A stretch of DNA of 64,000 nt, from the NCBI GenBank assembly GCA_964522015.1, contig CAZFST010000013.1, positions 1-64,000 on the forward strand, given 5' to 3'. The position numbers were made by a program, and so were the translations under genes. The DNA is from QQWI01 sp964522015 (GTDB lineage Bacteria; Bacillota; Clostridia; Peptostreptococcales; Acidaminobacteraceae). Of the stretch, positions 42,893 to 52,042 are shown in pieces. Under the pieces are notes generated by a model. It made no database searches and had not been told where the DNA came from. It saw only the letters and a list, made by a program, of their open reading frames with translations. Position 1 is the first letter of the stretch; each line of letters starts with the position of its first letter.

Positions 42893-44983
42893 ATGTCGGA
42901 GCAAATGAGCTTAGAACCAATGGTTGAGATGTATTTATTTGAAACAACACAACTGATTGATAAGTTAGAACAAATCATTATGCGCAGTGAAAGTGAGAAC
43001 AATATCTCCAGTGATATCAACGAGATTTTTAGGATTATGCATACCATCAAAGGGAATTCCATGATGATGATGTATGAAGGTATTGCCAATCTAGCACATG
43101 CCATAGAAGATATGTTTGACTTTTTAAAGGTCAACCCAGATGCAGTTTCAGACTTTGGTCAAATTTTTGACGTCTTGCTTGAAACAGTGGATTTTTTTAA
43201 ACTTGAAGTTGCAAAAATCAGTGGTGGGGATGTTGCGGATGGTTCCTGTGATGAACTAGTGGCTGTGATAAAAACACACATGGTAGCTCTGAAATCTAAA
43301 TCCCCCAATGTTATAGCAGCAAAATCTGCTGAAGAGCAACCGACTCGTTTCTTTATTCCGGCAACCAGCGGCCCTGAAATGCTTAAGGAGACAGCAGAGC
43401 AGCTAGAAGAAAAGTCTAAAATTAAGTACTATGCGACCACTATTCATTTTGAAGATGGTTGTGAGCTCGAGAACGTAAGGGCATTCTCAATTGTTCATGG
43501 ACTTAAGGATTTTGTTGAAGAAGAAATTCATTTTCCACCGGATATCATTGAAAATGAAGCTTCGGTCTTTGCCATTAGAACCAATGGATTTGTTATCTAT
43601 TATAAAACGTTGGAAACACCAGAGACCCTGGAAGCTCATTTTAATAGCACAGCATTTATCACCAGTGTGGTGACCCACGAAATGGATCAATTAAGTTATG
43701 AAAGTCACTGTGAGATCAATCAAGAAGAAAAAGCAGAGGTCAAGGCTTTGGAACTTGAAACCAGTACACGACTTGTTTCAAAGGATAAACCCGTCAAGAA
43801 AGTTCAAGCGGTGGCTACAGAGGCTCAATCGTCAAAAAACTTTATTACGGTGGATCTGACAAAAGTCAATCAGCTAATGGATCTTGTTGGAGAATTAGTG
43901 GTTTCAGAGTCCATGGTCACTAGAAATCCAGAGGTGGAAGCCCTTCAAATTGATAGTTTTGATAAGGCCTCCAGGCAGCATCGTTTTATTATAAAAGAAA
44001 TTCAAGATGCAGTGATGAGCATGCGTATGGTACCTCTAGATTTAACATTCCAAAAGATGAACCGGTTAGTTAGGGATATGACTAAAAAAACCAATAAACT
44101 TGTTAATTTGAATATCATAGGTGCGCAAACAGAAGTCGATAAAAATGTAATTGAGCATATCGGTGATCCACTTATGCACATTATTAGAAATGCAATTGAT
44201 CATGGTATTGAGACACCAGAGGAACGCCGAGAAACCACCAAGGCTCTCAGTGGCAGTGTGACTTTAGAAGCAAAACAGTCAGGTGGCAGTGTCTATATTA
44301 TTGTTAAAGATGATGGGAAGGGTATTCACCGAGAAAAGGTACTGGATAAGGCAGAAAATCTAGGTTTACTCTATAAATCAAGAGAAGAGTATACTGACAA
44401 AGAGGTTTTTTCCTTGCTCTTTGAACCCGGATTTTCAACAAAAGAAGAAGTGACTGAGTTCTCGGGCAGAGGCGTGGGCATGGATGTTGTTTCTCGTAAT
44501 ATAGAAGAAGTTGGTGGTTCTGTAACCGTTGACTCAGTCCTTGGCCACGGATCTGAATTTAGTATCAAAATACCTCTGACCCTGGCTATTATTGAAGGGA
44601 TGCTCGTCCGTGTAGGCAATGTGATTTTTTCTTTGCCAATTACTTCGATCAGAGAATCCATGAGGATTCAAAACAGTCAACTTATTAGAGACAATGAACG
44701 GCGTGAGATGGTCATTATTCGCGATGAATGTGTACCAGTGGTTCGTCTATACGATAAATATAACATTAACGATGCTGAGGAAGCCATTGATCAGGGTGTA
44801 CTGGTTATGATCGAGAACGATCATGGTAAGATGATGCTGTTTGTTGATCAAATGATAGGTGAACAGCAGTTGGTTGTAAAACGCATCCCAAAATACATGC
44901 AAAAAGTAGAAGGTGTGTCTGGTTGTGCACTGCTTGGAGATGGTCGTATTTCTCTAATTCTCGACCCTGCCGGTTTATCGTGA
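42893..44983 (+). CDS. cheA: CheA-type histidine kinase
   Basis: 696 residues. P1 Hpt domain with phosphorylated His50 in RIMHTIKGNS; a linker with a non-standard middle domain; dimerisation region with LVGELVVSESMV; HATPase with RNAIDHGIETPEER, DDGKGI, GFSTKEE and GRGVGMDVV; C-terminal CheW-like domain. The middle domain (about 170-270) does not look like the usual CheY-binding P2. GGGAGG precedes the ATG. Core of the cluster with the CheW gene 10 nt downstream. Confidence 0.9.
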   Translation: MSEQMSLEPMVEMYLFETTQLIDKLEQIIMRSESENNISSDINEIFRIMHTIKGNSMMMMYEGIANLAHAIEDMFDFLKVNPDAVSDFGQIFDVLLETVDFFKLEVAKISGGDVADGSCDELVAVIKTHMVALKSKSPNVIAAKSAEEQPTRFFIPATSGPEMLKETAEQLEEKSKIKYYATTIHFEDGCELENVRAFSIVHGLKDFVEEEIHFPPDIIENEASVFAIRTNGFVIYYKTLETPETLEAHFNSTAFITSVVTHEMDQLSYESHCEINQEEKAEVKALELETSTRLVSKDKPVKKVQAVATEAQSSKNFITVDLTKVNQLMDLVGELVVSESMVTRNPEVEALQIDSFDKASRQHRFIIKEIQDAVMSMRMVPLDLTFQKMNRLVRDMTKKTNKLVNLNIIGAQTEVDKNVIEHIGDPLMHIIRNAIDHGIETPEERRETTKALSGSVTLEAKQSGGSVYIIVKDDGKGIHREKVLDKAENLGLLYKSREEYTDKEVFSLLFEPGFSTKEEVTEFSGRGVGMDVVSRNIEEVGGSVTVDSVLGHGSEFSIKIPLTLAIIEGMLVRVGNVIFSLPITSIRESMRIQNSQLIRDNERREMVIIRDECVPVVRLYDKYNINDAEEAIDQGVLVMIENDHGKMMLFVDQMIGEQQLVVKRIPKYMQKVEGVSGCALLGDGRISLILDPAGLS

Positions 44984-44993
44984 GGTATAAGTT

Positions 44994-45512
44994 ATGATAG
45001 AAAAAATCAACAATAGGGAAGCAACCAACTCTGAATTGGTAGAAATCAATCAACCCCCTTCGGACAGTAAAAAAGAACAAGAAGTTCTTTTAAAAGCAAT
45101 GACATTTATTATTGATCAAACAGAATATGGGATAGATATCACTGATGTAAGAGACATCGTTCGTATGCAGGAAATCACTTTTTTTCCTAACCAAGCCCAT
45201 TATATAAAGGGTCTGATTAATTTAAGAGGAAAAATAGTGCCAACTATGGATATTGGTTTGAAATTCAATCTTCCTGAGCGGGTATATGACGATCGAACTT
45301 GTATTGTGGTAATTGAAAAAGATGAAACCATGCTTGGGATGATTGTTGATCGTATCAATGAAGTTAAAACATTTTCAAGTGCATCAATTTCTCTCCCAGC
45401 AAAGCACACAGAAGGTAAGGTCAATGCTTTTTTAATGGGTATTGGGCAAACTACAGATAGCCACACGCTCTTATTGAAAACTGATAAAATCATGAGTCAT
45501 GAAGAGTACTAA
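44994..45512 (+). CDS. cheW: CheW-like coupling protein
   Basis: 172 residues; about 35 N-terminal disordered residues, then the CheW fold: FIIDQTEYGIDITDVRDIVR, HYIKGLINLRGKIVPTMDIGLKF, MLGMIVDRINEV. Couples CheA to receptors. No receptor gene lies in the cluster, so the partner receptor is encoded elsewhere (the chemoreceptor at 28.3 kb is one candidate). Confidence 0.88.
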   Translation: MIEKINNREATNSELVEINQPPSDSKKEQEVLLKAMTFIIDQTEYGIDITDVRDIVRMQEITFFPNQAHYIKGLINLRGKIVPTMDIGLKFNLPERVYDDRTCIVVIEKDETMLGMIVDRINEVKTFSSASISLPAKHTEGKVNAFLMGIGQTTDSHTLLLKTDKIMSHEEY

Positions 45513-45548
45513 GATAGAAAAAGTGCAATAAAGCGAAAGTAGGTGCCT

Positions 45549-48500
45549 ATGAGCTTAAAAATGAAGTTGCTCGTTTTAACTAATCAACAACTACTGCCAC
45601 CTATATTACTTAAACGATTGAGGGATCATGATATTTTAGAGCAGGTTGAGCTCATTAGCTTTGATGGGTTTACAGATATCATAGAATGGCATGCATACTT
45701 TTGTATCCTGATGGTGGGTATGCCCAATGGGGATCTGTTTTCCCGTATTCACTTAAGTCCCTTGCCAAAAATCTTGCTTCTGCACAACGAGGAAATGCTA
45801 CCACTTAGCACTGCCCTGGGAGATGGACTCTATTTAGGTGATATTCCGATTTTTTTAGTGCATCAAGATCGCTTATTGATTGATACCTTAGTAGCACTTA
45901 GAGAACATGCGCAAACCTCTGAACTGAAGCATTTATCATACGACCAAGATTTTGTACTTACCACATTAGGGGCACTTGGGGATGGGGTTATTGTTTCGGA
46001 TTTCTCGCAAGGTGTTAAGTACATTAACCAAGCTGGAAGAGAAATTTTACGATACTTTGGTAGTTTTAAAGAAATGTCATTTGAGTCTATATTTAGAATT
46101 GAATATGGAAATTTAAAAATTACAGAAGTCTTAATACCAGAACGGATCTTAGAGAATCAAACCTCATTCGGATTACAAAAAAATGCAGTTCTTAGGGATC
46201 AAGAAGGTAATGTGAAATTCATTTCAGCAAATTTTTCACCCTTAGTGGTTGATAATAGGGGGCTAATAGGATTTGTTGTCGTGTTTAGGGATATCAGTCG
46301 GATCAGAGAAGCAGAACGCCGCTTAACAATTTATTCTGAAGCGATCAGACAAAGCTTAGAATCAGTCATTATCGCAGATGAAAATTTCGAGATTTTAAGT
46401 GCTAATTTAAAGTTCTATGAAACGTTCAAATATCAGCGGGGTACCTTGGTAGATGTGAATTTTTATGATTTGCCATTTTTAAAAAATGCTCTGGACATTG
46501 AGGTGATGAAGACAGAATTAACCCATCACACCTCCTTATCTCAAATGATTACGATTTTAATAGAAGGACAGAGTTATCATTTTAGAATGATGATCAATTC
46601 TGTTTTAGACAATTCTATATTTTATTATCTGATTACTTTTATGGATATGAGTAAACAAATTCGTGCAGAAGAGCTCCTGAAAAAAGAACGGGAGAACTTA
46701 CAAACGATTTTTGAAGGTTTGCCATTAGGTGTCTTGATCCTGAATTCTGAAAAAAAAGTTGTCAGAGCAAATCAAGCCATTACAGACCTATTTCACACTT
46801 CATTTGATCAAGTTTACAATAATGGTCCAGGTGTAGCCTATCGCTGCTCCAGATTGATCAGTGGTCATGCGACTTGTTCAAGCGATGGTGAGTGTGTTAA
46901 TTGTCCAATTGACCAAGTGATAGGCCGGGCTTTAATGCTTGGTGAAGGCACAAGTGGTCAAGAGGTTGAAATGGAAATAACATCAATCATGGGAGTTGTG
47001 GAGAAAAAATGGCTCCGTATCAGCGTGGTGGCATTTGATTTAGAAGGTGACAACGCTGTGATGATGGTTTTAGAGGATGTCACTGAAACTAAGGCAATTG
47101 CAAATCACTTATTAGAAAATGAAATGCGTTTAAGACTGATTACCGATAATATGATTGACACAGTGACACAACTGGATCTTCAAGGACGGATTATTTACGC
47201 CAGTCCATCCCATTGGAACTTAATGGGGTACACCCCAGACTATTTGATTGGCAGAACGTTGATTGAATTTGTTCATCCTGATGACAAGTCTACAGTGATT
47301 GAGCGGATGCAACGACGCCTTGAAAACAGGGAAAGTTTTGTCACTGAACTGCGAGTGATGCGAAAAGATGGGGTTTATATTTGGTTAGAGTCAATCGGAA
47401 ATGTTCTAAAAGATCAATGGGGTAACGAATCACTCATTTATGTGAGCCGAGATGTGACTATTAAGCGGCAGGTATTGGATGAAATGCAATTAGCTAAAGA
47501 TGCTGCTGTTGCTGCAAACAAGTCAAAAAGTGAATTTTTAGCGAATATGAGTCATGAAATAAGGACTCCCATGAATGGCATCATTGGGATGACCAATCTA
47601 ACCTTGATGACAGAACTGGATGGGGATCAACGTGAGAATCTAGGCCTTGTAAAAAACTCAGCTGAAAACTTACTTAAAATCATCAATTCCATTTTGGACT
47701 TTAGTAAAATTGAGTCAGGAAAAATCATATTGGAAGTTCATCCATTTAATTTAAGGCAGACCGTAGCTAAAGTGATAAAACCTTTCAAAATTGAGGCGAA
47801 TGCTAAAAATATACAGATGCTATACGACATTGATACATCCATTTCAGTGGTTGTTAAAGGGGATAGTAATCGGTTGATTCAAATTCTGAATAATTTAATC
47901 GGCAACGCCGTGAAATTCACCCACACTGGTGAAATCAATGTTTCGGTTAAAAGAAAAGCGATGAGACATAACACCACCTTTCTAGAATTTAGCGTTAAGG
48001 ATACAGGTATTGGCATCTCGACACAAAATCATCATAAATTATTTGAGTCATTCAGCCAAGTAGATGGCTCCATGACAAGAAAATATGGTGGTACTGGTTT
48101 AGGATTGGCGATTACCAAACAATTGATTGAAATTATGGGTGGGAAGATTGAAGTGATTTCAGAGATTGGTATAGGGACAACATTCTCTTTTGAAATACCA
48201 TTTATTGAGGTAGACCAGTATGTTCAGGTTTCCGATGAAATTACTAATGTTCCTAAAGCCCATCGACATTTGAGGGTGCTTCTAGTTGAAGATGATATTG
48301 TTAATCAAACCTTAGCCATAAGACTATTAGAAAAACAGTTTCATGAAGTCACCCTTGCAGAAAACGGTCAAGAGGCTCTCGATCAACTGAATCAGAAGGA
48401 ATTTGATATCGTCTTAATGGATATTCAAATGCCTCTGATGGATGGCATAGAAGCAACGCGCTTAATCAGATTGCAAGTACAATATAAGCACTTGCCAATT

Positions 48501-48956
48501 GTTGCACTCACCGCCCATGCCATAAAAGGTGATGAAGAGCGATTTTTAAAATCTGGCATGGATGCTTATATCTCAAAACCGATTCAAATTGAACAATTCT
48601 ATTCTGTAATTGAAGAACTGACAGCTGATAAGAAATCGGTGAGAGATATTGTAAATCAAGTGACAGAGGTACAATCTATAGAAGATTTAAGTACAGATGA
48701 ACTTCGTAACTATTTGGATGAGTTAATTGTGTATATCGATAAGCTTGAATCGATTATTCAAACAAATCAGTTTGAAACTATCGGAACATATGCTCATTAT
48801 ATAAAAAATCTTGCGACAACCGTTGGAGACAAGGACGTTAAAAGATGGGCTATGCGTCTTGAAATGACAGCGCGAAAAGAGGTCACTGAACCCTTAATGG
48901 CAGGCTTTTTAGATCTAAAACAAGCGGTATTAACGATTGAAAGGGGTATATCATGA
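45549..48956 (+). CDS. multi-PAS hybrid histidine kinase with receiver and Hpt
   Basis: 1135 residues, no membrane segment. An N-terminal receiver-like region without clear phosphorylation motif; four PAS-type segments, one carrying a Cys cluster (CSRLI...CSSDGECVNCP, about 435-460) that could bind metal or sense redox; HisKA with NMSHEIRTPMNGIIG; HATPase with NAVKFT, DTGIGI and GGTGLGL; receiver with phospho-Asp in IVLMDIQMP; C-terminal Hpt-like helix bundle (YAHYIKNLATTVG). A complete phosphorelay in one chain. ATG 45549 has AGGTG; overlaps the next gene by 4 nt. Confidence 0.85.
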   Translation: MSLKMKLLVLTNQQLLPPILLKRLRDHDILEQVELISFDGFTDIIEWHAYFCILMVGMPNGDLFSRIHLSPLPKILLLHNEEMLPLSTALGDGLYLGDIPIFLVHQDRLLIDTLVALREHAQTSELKHLSYDQDFVLTTLGALGDGVIVSDFSQGVKYINQAGREILRYFGSFKEMSFESIFRIEYGNLKITEVLIPERILENQTSFGLQKNAVLRDQEGNVKFISANFSPLVVDNRGLIGFVVVFRDISRIREAERRLTIYSEAIRQSLESVIIADENFEILSANLKFYETFKYQRGTLVDVNFYDLPFLKNALDIEVMKTELTHHTSLSQMITILIEGQSYHFRMMINSVLDNSIFYYLITFMDMSKQIRAEELLKKERENLQTIFEGLPLGVLILNSEKKVVRANQAITDLFHTSFDQVYNNGPGVAYRCSRLISGHATCSSDGECVNCPIDQVIGRALMLGEGTSGQEVEMEITSIMGVVEKKWLRISVVAFDLEGDNAVMMVLEDVTETKAIANHLLENEMRLRLITDNMIDTVTQLDLQGRIIYASPSHWNLMGYTPDYLIGRTLIEFVHPDDKSTVIERMQRRLENRESFVTELRVMRKDGVYIWLESIGNVLKDQWGNESLIYVSRDVTIKRQVLDEMQLAKDAAVAANKSKSEFLANMSHEIRTPMNGIIGMTNLTLMTELDGDQRENLGLVKNSAENLLKIINSILDFSKIESGKIILEVHPFNLRQTVAKVIKPFKIEANAKNIQMLYDIDTSISVVVKGDSNRLIQILNNLIGNAVKFTHTGEINVSVKRKAMRHNTTFLEFSVKDTGIGISTQNHHKLFESFSQVDGSMTRKYGGTGLGLAITKQLIEIMGGKIEVISEIGIGTTFSFEIPFIEVDQYVQVSDEITNVPKAHRHLRVLLVEDDIVNQTLAIRLLEKQFHEVTLAENGQEALDQLNQKEFDIVLMDIQMPLMDGIEATRLIRLQVQYKHLPIVALTAHAIKGDEERFLKSGMDAYISKPIQIEQFYSVIEELTADKKSVRDIVNQVTEVQSIEDLSTDELRNYLDELIVYIDKLESIIQTNQFETIGTYAHYIKNLATTVGDKDVKRWAMRLEMTARKEVTEPLMAGFLDLKQAVLTIERGIS

Positions 48957-49354
48957 GAATCCTGATTGCAGAAGATGATTATGTGAGCAGAAAGTTTTTG
49001 TTTAAGCTACTGTCTCAATTTGGTGAATGCGATGTCACCGTAGACGGCATGGAGGCCATTGAAGTGTTTCTAATGTCTCTAGAAGAACAAAATTATTATG
49101 ATCTTGTGTGTCTTGATATTATGATGCCAGAGGTCGATGGCATCAAAGTACTAAAAACCATGCGGAAACTGGAAGAAGAAAGAAATACACCAAAAGAAAA
49201 ACGGGCGAAAATTATTATGACCACTGCCCTCAATCAAACCGATGAAGTGATGGAGTCGTTTGAGGCGGGGTCTGAGGGGTATGCAGTTAAACCAATAGAT
49301 ACGGACAAGTTTATGTCAGTCCTAAATAAACTGGGGTACTTCAAGCGAGCTTGA
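48953..49354 (+). CDS. CheY-like response regulator
   Basis: 133 residues, a single receiver domain: AEDDY, phospho-Asp in LVCLDIMMPEVDG, TTALN, VKPID. ATGA overlap with the hybrid kinase makes it the probable terminal acceptor of that relay. No output domain. Confidence 0.88.
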   Translation: MRILIAEDDYVSRKFLFKLLSQFGECDVTVDGMEAIEVFLMSLEEQNYYDLVCLDIMMPEVDGIKVLKTMRKLEEERNTPKEKRAKIIMTTALNQTDEVMESFEAGSEGYAVKPIDTDKFMSVLNKLGYFKRA

Positions 49355-49355
49355 C

Positions 49356-49384
49356 TTTACAAACTTCCATGGCTTTGATATGAT
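49356..49384 (+). promoter_or_regulatory. sigma-A promoter of the parvulin gene
   Basis: TTTACA (49356-49361) and TATGAT (49379-49384), 17 nt apart. Confidence 0.65.
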
Positions 49385-49425
49385 GATGAACGAGTCGAAT
49401 AATTCAAAGTAGAGAGGAATACACC

Positions 49426-50172
49426 ATGGAAAAAAAGATATTAGCTGTTGTAGATGGTCGTGAAATCACAAGTGAGCATTTAGCTTTTCTTGTACAGACA
49501 ATTGGTGCTGAAAGAGCAAAACAGTTTCAAAGCGAGGAAGGTCAGTCTCAATTATTGCAAGAACTGATTAACCAAGAGCTTTTTTACTCATACGCTTTAG
49601 AAAATGGTCTTGAAAAACATGAAGCCTATGTTCAAGAAGTAGAAATTGTACAGGCCAATCTTTTAAAATCATATGCTGTAAGAAGATTTCTGGAAGAGGT
49701 AACTGTGGATGAAAATGGCGCAAAAGCCTTTTATCAAGAAAACCCAGAGCAATTTCAAAAGCCAGAAACCATTAAAGCAAGTCATATTCTTGTATCAACA
49801 CTAGAAGAAGCAGTCGCTGTAAAGGCTGCAATTGATGGTGGCTTAACATTTGAAGAAGCTGCTACACTTAATTCTAGTTGCCCTTCAAAAGAGCGTGGAG
49901 GCGATTTAGGGCAATTTGGTAGGGGTCAAATGGTGCCAGAATTTGAGAAAGCGGCATTTGAATTAGAAGTTGGCGCAATCTCGGAGCCAGTTCAAACACA
50001 GTTTGGCTTTCATTTGATTAGAGTGGACGAACAGCAAGCAGCTGAAACACTAGAATTCGAAATGGTTAAAGACCAAATTGCCAAGCATTTAGTGCAGCAG
50101 ACCCAAAACCAAGCTTATTTCGCACAAATTGCTACGTTAAAGAATCAATACAACGTAACCATTAACGAATAG
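49426..50172 (+). CDS. cytoplasmic parvulin-type peptidyl-prolyl isomerase
   Basis: 248 residues. N-terminal SurA-like helical region, then a parvulin domain (about 115-205) with IKASHILVST, GGDLGQFGRGQMVPEFEKA and TQFGFHLIRV. There is no signal peptide or lipobox, unlike PrsA, so it acts in the cytoplasm. Such clostridial proteins are common. GAGAGGA lies upstream. Own promoter and terminator. Confidence 0.88.
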   Translation: MEKKILAVVDGREITSEHLAFLVQTIGAERAKQFQSEEGQSQLLQELINQELFYSYALENGLEKHEAYVQEVEIVQANLLKSYAVRRFLEEVTVDENGAKAFYQENPEQFQKPETIKASHILVSTLEEAVAVKAAIDGGLTFEEAATLNSSCPSKERGGDLGQFGRGQMVPEFEKAAFELEVGAISEPVQTQFGFHLIRVDEQQAAETLEFEMVKDQIAKHLVQQTQNQAYFAQIATLKNQYNVTINE

Positions 50173-50195
50173 AACTAGCTTCAAGGTTGAAGTGA

Positions 50196-50242
50196 AAAAG
50201 CCGTGGAATCCATTGTGTATAATGGGTTCCACGGCTTTTTTT
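50196..50242. terminator. bidirectional terminator
   Basis: AAAAGCCGTGGAA / TTCCACGGCTTTT stem plus inner CATT/AATG pairing. T runs on both strands; separates converging transcripts. Confidence 0.9.
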
Positions 50243-50786
50243 ATGGTTGCTTTTGGTCTAAGTCAAATACAGGGGTTTCGGTTAGTGGATCGTCAAAGCC
50301 AGGCAGATTCTTGAATTCAAAGGCATCTTGCCACTGTTTATAGCTAACCAGTGATAATGGCGGTTGATTTGAATCGGATTCTAGTGATACTAATAACTGG
50401 AGCGTAATGTGTTTTGGCGGTTTTTCTTCAGTAGTTGAGATCACAAGACTGAGCTCTCTCATGTTATTTTTGATAGCACCCCATTTTAGGACTTGTGTTC
50501 CAAATGCTTCTTCAACCTGGTCTTCAATTAATTCAGTACGTGCATCTAACTTTGTGGGTGATGCGAGTCTAGCTTCTTGAACAATCTGGTGGATGGTGGC
50601 AAGGGCTGTGGCGCTATCTACTTCCAATTGATAATAAGACTGAAGCCATAACTGTTTCTTTTGAGCTAATCTAACACCTGAAAGGGAAGTTGTTAGAATT
50701 GCGAGACCAAGTACAATCAAAACAACCATCATCACGATGACTAGAATTGATGTAGCGCCTTTACGTTTGTGGTTAGGCATGTTCAA
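50241..50786 (-). CDS. pilus assembly (PilX-like) minor pilin
   Basis: 181 residues: short basic N-terminus (NHKRKGATS), one membrane helix, then a soluble domain with many charged residues. The N-terminus lacks the GFTLVE prepilin signature but has the KGATSILVIVMM pattern of PilX-like proteins. TTG 50786 is preferred as start because a G-rich site lies about 7 nt upstream; ATG 50780 is possible. Last gene of the pilus operon. Confidence 0.6.
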   Translation of the reverse strand: MNMPNHKRKGATSILVIVMMVVLIVLGLAILTTSLSGVRLAQKKQLWLQSYYQLEVDSATALATIHQIVQEARLASPTKLDARTELIEDQVEEAFGTQVLKWGAIKNNMRELSLVISTTEEKPPKHITLQLLVSLESDSNQPPLSLVSYKQWQDAFEFKNLPGFDDPLTETPVFDLDQKQP

Positions 50787-50787
50787 A

Positions 50788-51189
50788 TCACATCCCCCCT
50801 TTTACATAATGGGCTGTTTGAATGGATACCAGCTCAACTAATTTGACGTCTATCACCTTAACATTTAAGTGAAGCAATCGTTTTAAGTTTTCATCGGGAT
50901 TAACTGACAAGGTGACAGTGTACTGGGCCCTATCTTTGGTAGTCACTTCTTGCCAGATGTCGTTGTAATACTTAATTTGTGTTAAGTTTGTTTCAGCCAT
51001 TAGTGTTGCTTTAGCGGCCTCGATTGTATTGGCAGCATAGAGGGTTGCGAGATTTTGCGTTTGAGCTTTCTGACTAAGATCATTTGAAGTCAAGAAAAGT
51101 TGCAAAATCACAACACTGACAATGCTAAGAAATGCAATCGAGAAGATAATTTCAACTAAGGTGAAACCATTTGAAGTTCTATTTTTCAT
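50788..51189 (-). CDS. type IV prepilin (PilV-like)
   Basis: 133 residues with the prepilin peptidase signature NGFTLVEIIFSIAFLSIV near residue 8 (Gly cleavage, Phe, Glu+5), then a short globular domain. A minor pilin assembled into type IV pili or a pseudopilus. Confidence 0.8.
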   Translation of the reverse strand: MKNRTSNGFTLVEIIFSIAFLSIVSVVILQLFLTSNDLSQKAQTQNLATLYAANTIEAAKATLMAETNLTQIKYYNDIWQEVTTKDRAQYTVTLSVNPDENLKRLLHLNVKVIDVKLVELVSIQTAHYVKGGM

Positions 51190-51196
51190 TGGCCAC

Positions 51197-51688
51197 CTAC
51201 CTTGAACGCAGGGAAATTACCTGCTGTAGAATTGTATCTTTGCCGTCAATTTCGTGGTTATAAAACAAGGTAATGGTTTGAGTCTGTTGATTAAAAGAAA
51301 GCTTTAAACCGGTCAGTGGCACAATTGGAGTGGAAATCTGAGGATCGATAGGTCCATCTGTATAGCACTCATAAAGAATGCCATCTTTATAGTAGACATA
51401 GGTTTTTAGACCTACTTCAGTACCGCCATGACTCACTGAGAATGCGGCATCAATGCCCTCTGTAGCTTCTGGAAATTCAATAGCGCCAAATTCATCGTTT
51501 TGACGAATCACCATATTGACATAGGACATGGCAATACGTAAATTTTCTTCCTTCTCGCGATGGCTAAGGGTTTTTTGAAAAGTTGCACTCCCTTGTACAA
51601 TTAAAACTGCCACTGCAATGGCGAAAATCATCATGAGAATGACCACTAAAAAGGATTCGATGGCAACATTTTTTCTTCTACTGCTCAT
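51197..51688 (-). CDS. DUF4860-like pilus-associated protein
   Basis: 163 residues: basic start SRRKN, one N-terminal helix (about 10-32), then a beta-rich domain (LRIAMSYVNMVIRQND, VYYKDGILYECY). Resembles DUF4860 proteins found in clostridial pilus operons. Start overlaps the previous gene by 4 nt. Probably a minor pilin-like subunit. Confidence 0.65.
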   Translation of the reverse strand: MSSRRKNVAIESFLVVILMMIFAIAVAVLIVQGSATFQKTLSHREKEENLRIAMSYVNMVIRQNDEFGAIEFPEATEGIDAAFSVSHGGTEVGLKTYVYYKDGILYECYTDGPIDPQISTPIVPLTGLKLSFNQQTQTITLFYNHEIDGKDTILQQVISLRSR

Positions 51689-52029
51689 TGTGCACCTCCA
51701 TCTTTAACCGGAAGTGGGTTTAAGGGAATCACGCGAATGTCTGGAAGGACATTCGATGCAAAGACTTCGTAATAATAGAGGTAACGCTCTCGTTTGAGAA
51801 TAAGTCCGTAATTATCTTCAAGATACGTCAAGTCCGGCGGATAACTGCCTTCTGAAGCGTAGCACTGAATGGCATACCGTTCTATTGTGGCTTTTTCGGT
51901 GGCGATGTCAGCAACGTATCGATTATCTTTGTATTGTAAAAGACCAATAATCAATAGGACTACCGCCGCCAAAATAAAGGGCAGCACCAGTAATTGAGAA
52001 AGGGTGCTGGGGGCGTGTTTGGCTTTCAT
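51685..52029 (-). CDS. small membrane protein in the pilus operon
   Basis: 114 residues: an N-terminal helix (about 12-31), then a short domain with YAIQCYASEGSYPPDLTYLEDNYG, reminiscent of the aligned beta region of pseudopilins. No prepilin signature. Family not recognised. Confidence 0.6.
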   Translation of the reverse strand: MKAKHAPSTLSQLLVLPFILAAVVLLIIGLLQYKDNRYVADIATEKATIERYAIQCYASEGSYPPDLTYLEDNYGLILKRERYLYYYEVFASNVLPDIRVIPLNPLPVKDGGAQ

Positions 52030-52042
52030 GTGGGCCTCCTCA

